Assembly: GCA_963827935.1 (NCBI GenBank)
Contig: CAWHCN010000018.1
Span: forward strand, 310,001 to 374,000
Direction: 5' to 3'
DNA length: 64,000 nt
Source: DATFNV01 sp963827935
GTDB lineage: Bacteria; Planctomycetota; Planctomycetia; Gemmatales; Gemmataceae
Shown: positions 60,580 to 64,000 of the stretch, in pieces
Position numbering within the stretch: position 1 is the stretch's first letter
How the letters are laid out: each line of letters opens with the position of its first letter
Notes under the pieces: model-generated
Told to the model about the DNA's origin: nothing
Database searches by the model: none
Seen by the model: the letters and a program-made list of their open reading frames with translations, nothing else
Position numbers and translations under genes: made by a program

Positions 60580-61824
60580 TTATGCCTTGCTCAGGCCTTC
60601 CAGCAGTTTGATCAAGGGCAAGAAGAGGGCGGTCACGATCAGGCCGACGATGCCGCCGAGCACCACCGTCATGAGCGGCTCCAGCAGCTTCAACAGGCCT
60701 TCCACCAGCACGTTCACTTCCTCGTCGTAGACATCGGCGATCTTGTAAAGCATGGTATCCAGGTCGCCGGTTTCCTCGCCGACGTCGATCATGTTGACCA
60801 CCATGTCGTCCACCAGCCGGCTCTCTTTCAGCGGCTGGGCGATGGTGTCGCCTTCGCGGATCGACTCATAGACGCGGGTGTACATGCGCTCGAAGACGGC
60901 GTTGTTACAGGTCTCGCGCGTGATGCTCAGCGCCTCCAGAATCGGGACACCAGATGCAACCAGCGTGCCCAACGTGCGCATGGTCCGCGCCACCACCGTC
61001 TTTTCGATGATCTGCCCGGCGATCGGGCTCCAGAGCCACAGGCGATCCAGGGCGTAGGCCCCGGTCTTGTTCAGCCGGATCAGTTTCAGCATCAGCCACC
61101 AGCAGAGCGGGAAGAGCGGCAGGATGTACCAGTAAGTGGAGACCCAATCGGAGATGTCGATCAGCTTCAGCGTCAGCCAGGGGAGCGTCATGCCGAAGTC
61201 GTTGAAGATCTTTTTGAACTTCGGGATGATGTAGATCATGATGAACGTCAGGATCAGGACGGCCACCAGGATGACCACGCAGGGGTAGACCATGGCGCCG
61301 ATGATGCGGCGTTTCAGCGATTGAGACTTCTCCTTGAAGTCGGCGAGGCGCTTGAGGATGACTTCGAGGGCACCGCCCGCCTCGCCGGCCTTGACCATGT
61401 TGACGTAGAGGCGGTCGAAGCACTTGGGGTGCTTGCCGAAGGCCTCGGAGAGGGTGCTGCCGGATTCAACGTCGTCCACCACGTCGATGAGGGCGTTCTT
61501 GAGGACGCCGGGCTTCATTTGCCCTTCGAGGATCTTCAAGCTCCGTAAGACGGGCAAGCCGGCATCCTGGAGGGTGGAGAACTGGCGCGTGAAGGTGCAC
61601 AGCGCCTTCATGGAGACGCCGCCAATGGTGAAGGTCTTGCCCTTCTTCTTTTTGGCTCCGCCCTTCTTGCCGCCCTTCTTGCCGGTGGACACCTCCGTGA
61701 TCTTGGTCACGAAGTAGCCCATCTGCTTGATCTTCTGCTGGGCTTCTTCTTCGTTGGCGGCGTCGATGGTGTCCTTGACCTCCTTGCCGCTGGTATCCAT
61801 CGCTTCGTACTTGTAGCTCGGCAT
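60580..61824 (-). CDS. gspF: Type II secretion / type IV pilus inner-membrane platform protein GspF
   Basis: 414 residues. Two GspF domains: the first starts LCTFTRQFSTLQDAGLPVLR and ends KFKKIFNDFGMTLPWLTLKL, the second starts RTMRTLGTLVASGVPILEAL and ends VLGGIVGLIVTALFLPLIKL. Three membrane spans lie at about 171-193, 227-243 and 380-402. The N-terminal part MPSYKYEAMDTSGKEVKDTI is typical; a Lys/Gly-rich linker (STGKKGGKKGGAKKKKGK) precedes the first domain. ATG 61824 gives the family start. It is 163 bases downstream of gspE, separated by a repeat. Confidence 0.95.
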   Translation of the reverse strand: MPSYKYEAMDTSGKEVKDTIDAANEEEAQQKIKQMGYFVTKITEVSTGKKGGKKGGAKKKKGKTFTIGGVSMKALCTFTRQFSTLQDAGLPVLRSLKILEGQMKPGVLKNALIDVVDDVESGSTLSEAFGKHPKCFDRLYVNMVKAGEAGGALEVILKRLADFKEKSQSLKRRIIGAMVYPCVVILVAVLILTFIMIYIIPKFKKIFNDFGMTLPWLTLKLIDISDWVSTYWYILPLFPLCWWLMLKLIRLNKTGAYALDRLWLWSPIAGQIIEKTVVARTMRTLGTLVASGVPILEALSITRETCNNAVFERMYTRVYESIREGDTIAQPLKESRLVDDMVVNMIDVGEETGDLDTMLYKIADVYDEEVNVLVEGLLKLLEPLMTVVLGGIVGLIVTALFLPLIKLLEGLSKA

Positions 61825-61848
61825 CGTCAACTCCCAGCCGAAAGAAGG

Positions 61849-61976
61849 CAACCACAAAGGGCACAAAGGACACAAAGATAAAGAGCCGAAAGGAAGGGAG
61901 GAACCAAGCCCCTTCGATTCACATTGACTTGATTCTTTGTCTTCTTTGTGTCCTTTGTGTTCTTCGTGGTTCGTTT
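61849..61976. repeat. AACCACAAAGG family palindrome between gspE and gspF
   Basis: AACCACAAAGGGCACAAAGG at the left faces CTTTGTGTCCTTTGTGTTC and GTGGTT on the right, with a loop of about 60 bases. It is a relative of 35439-35528, less exact and with a larger loop. Confidence 0.75.
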
Positions 61977-61986
61977 CTTCGCTGCG

Positions 61987-63984
<1,998 letters not shown>

Positions 63985-64000
63985 GAGAATAGTCCTTCGG

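Overview
This window looks like part of a GC-rich planctomycete chromosome, most like the Gemmata/Isosphaera group. The reasons are the mix of families (two secreted DUF1080 proteins, a Uma2-type nuclease, an FHA-GAF-PP2C phosphatase, a PQQ-type propeller, a pseudopilin cluster with a giant GspK-like protein) and abundant palindromic repeats, including the type that is translated as SPKRQRG. This assignment is inferred from gene content; no rRNA, tRNA or other marker was seen. No transposase, prophage or CRISPR array was recognised.

Layout. Bases 1-6162: an ABC-2 permease cut by the left edge, an overlapping pair of small unknown genes, rhomboid protease, FmdB zinc ribbon, secreted DUF1080 protein, YdjM-like membrane hydrolase, and an overlapping pair with a HEPN-like RxxxxH protein. 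Bases 6684-10767: rimO, pgsA, a Gfo/Idh/MocA oxidoreductase and an LpxL-type acyltransferase. Bases 10787-20532: a flagellar block transcribed leftward in the order flgF, flgG, flgA, flgH, flgI, flgJ, flgN, flgK, flgL (distal rod, P- and L-rings, hook junction proteins and their chaperone). Bases 20699-26220: MMPL exporter, SYLF lipid-binding protein, I78-like inhibitor, second DUF1080 protein, panD. Bases 26320-34147: a FecR-like membrane protein, FHA-GAF-PP2C phosphatase, Uma2 nuclease, a PIN toxin with a possible partner, a creatininase-family amidohydrolase and a DUF1444 protein. Bases 34203-43153: DUF971 plus Mrp, split transketolase, glycerate 2-kinase, and two transsulfuration-type enzymes. 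Bases 43236-49158: RlmI-type methyltransferase, two tandem secreted paralogs, YugP-type protease, PQQ propeller. Bases 49401-63984: a type II secretion or pilus-like operon transcribed leftward: gspE, gspF, five pseudopilins, a 1476-residue GspK-like protein and a small protein.

Two things dominate. First, about twenty single-base frame breaks fall in otherwise intact, mostly conserved genes. This is best explained by sequence error, so I annotate those genes as whole CDSs and give the break positions. Second, many gaps between genes, including gaps inside the flagellar and pseudopilin operons, hold a palindromic or simple-sequence repeat. At least seven families recur, and one family appears in frame inside rimO.

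The best candidates for undescribed biology are the HEPN-like pair at 5058-6162, the small-gene pair at 1282-2128, the giant pseudopilin cluster, and the junction-specific repeats.
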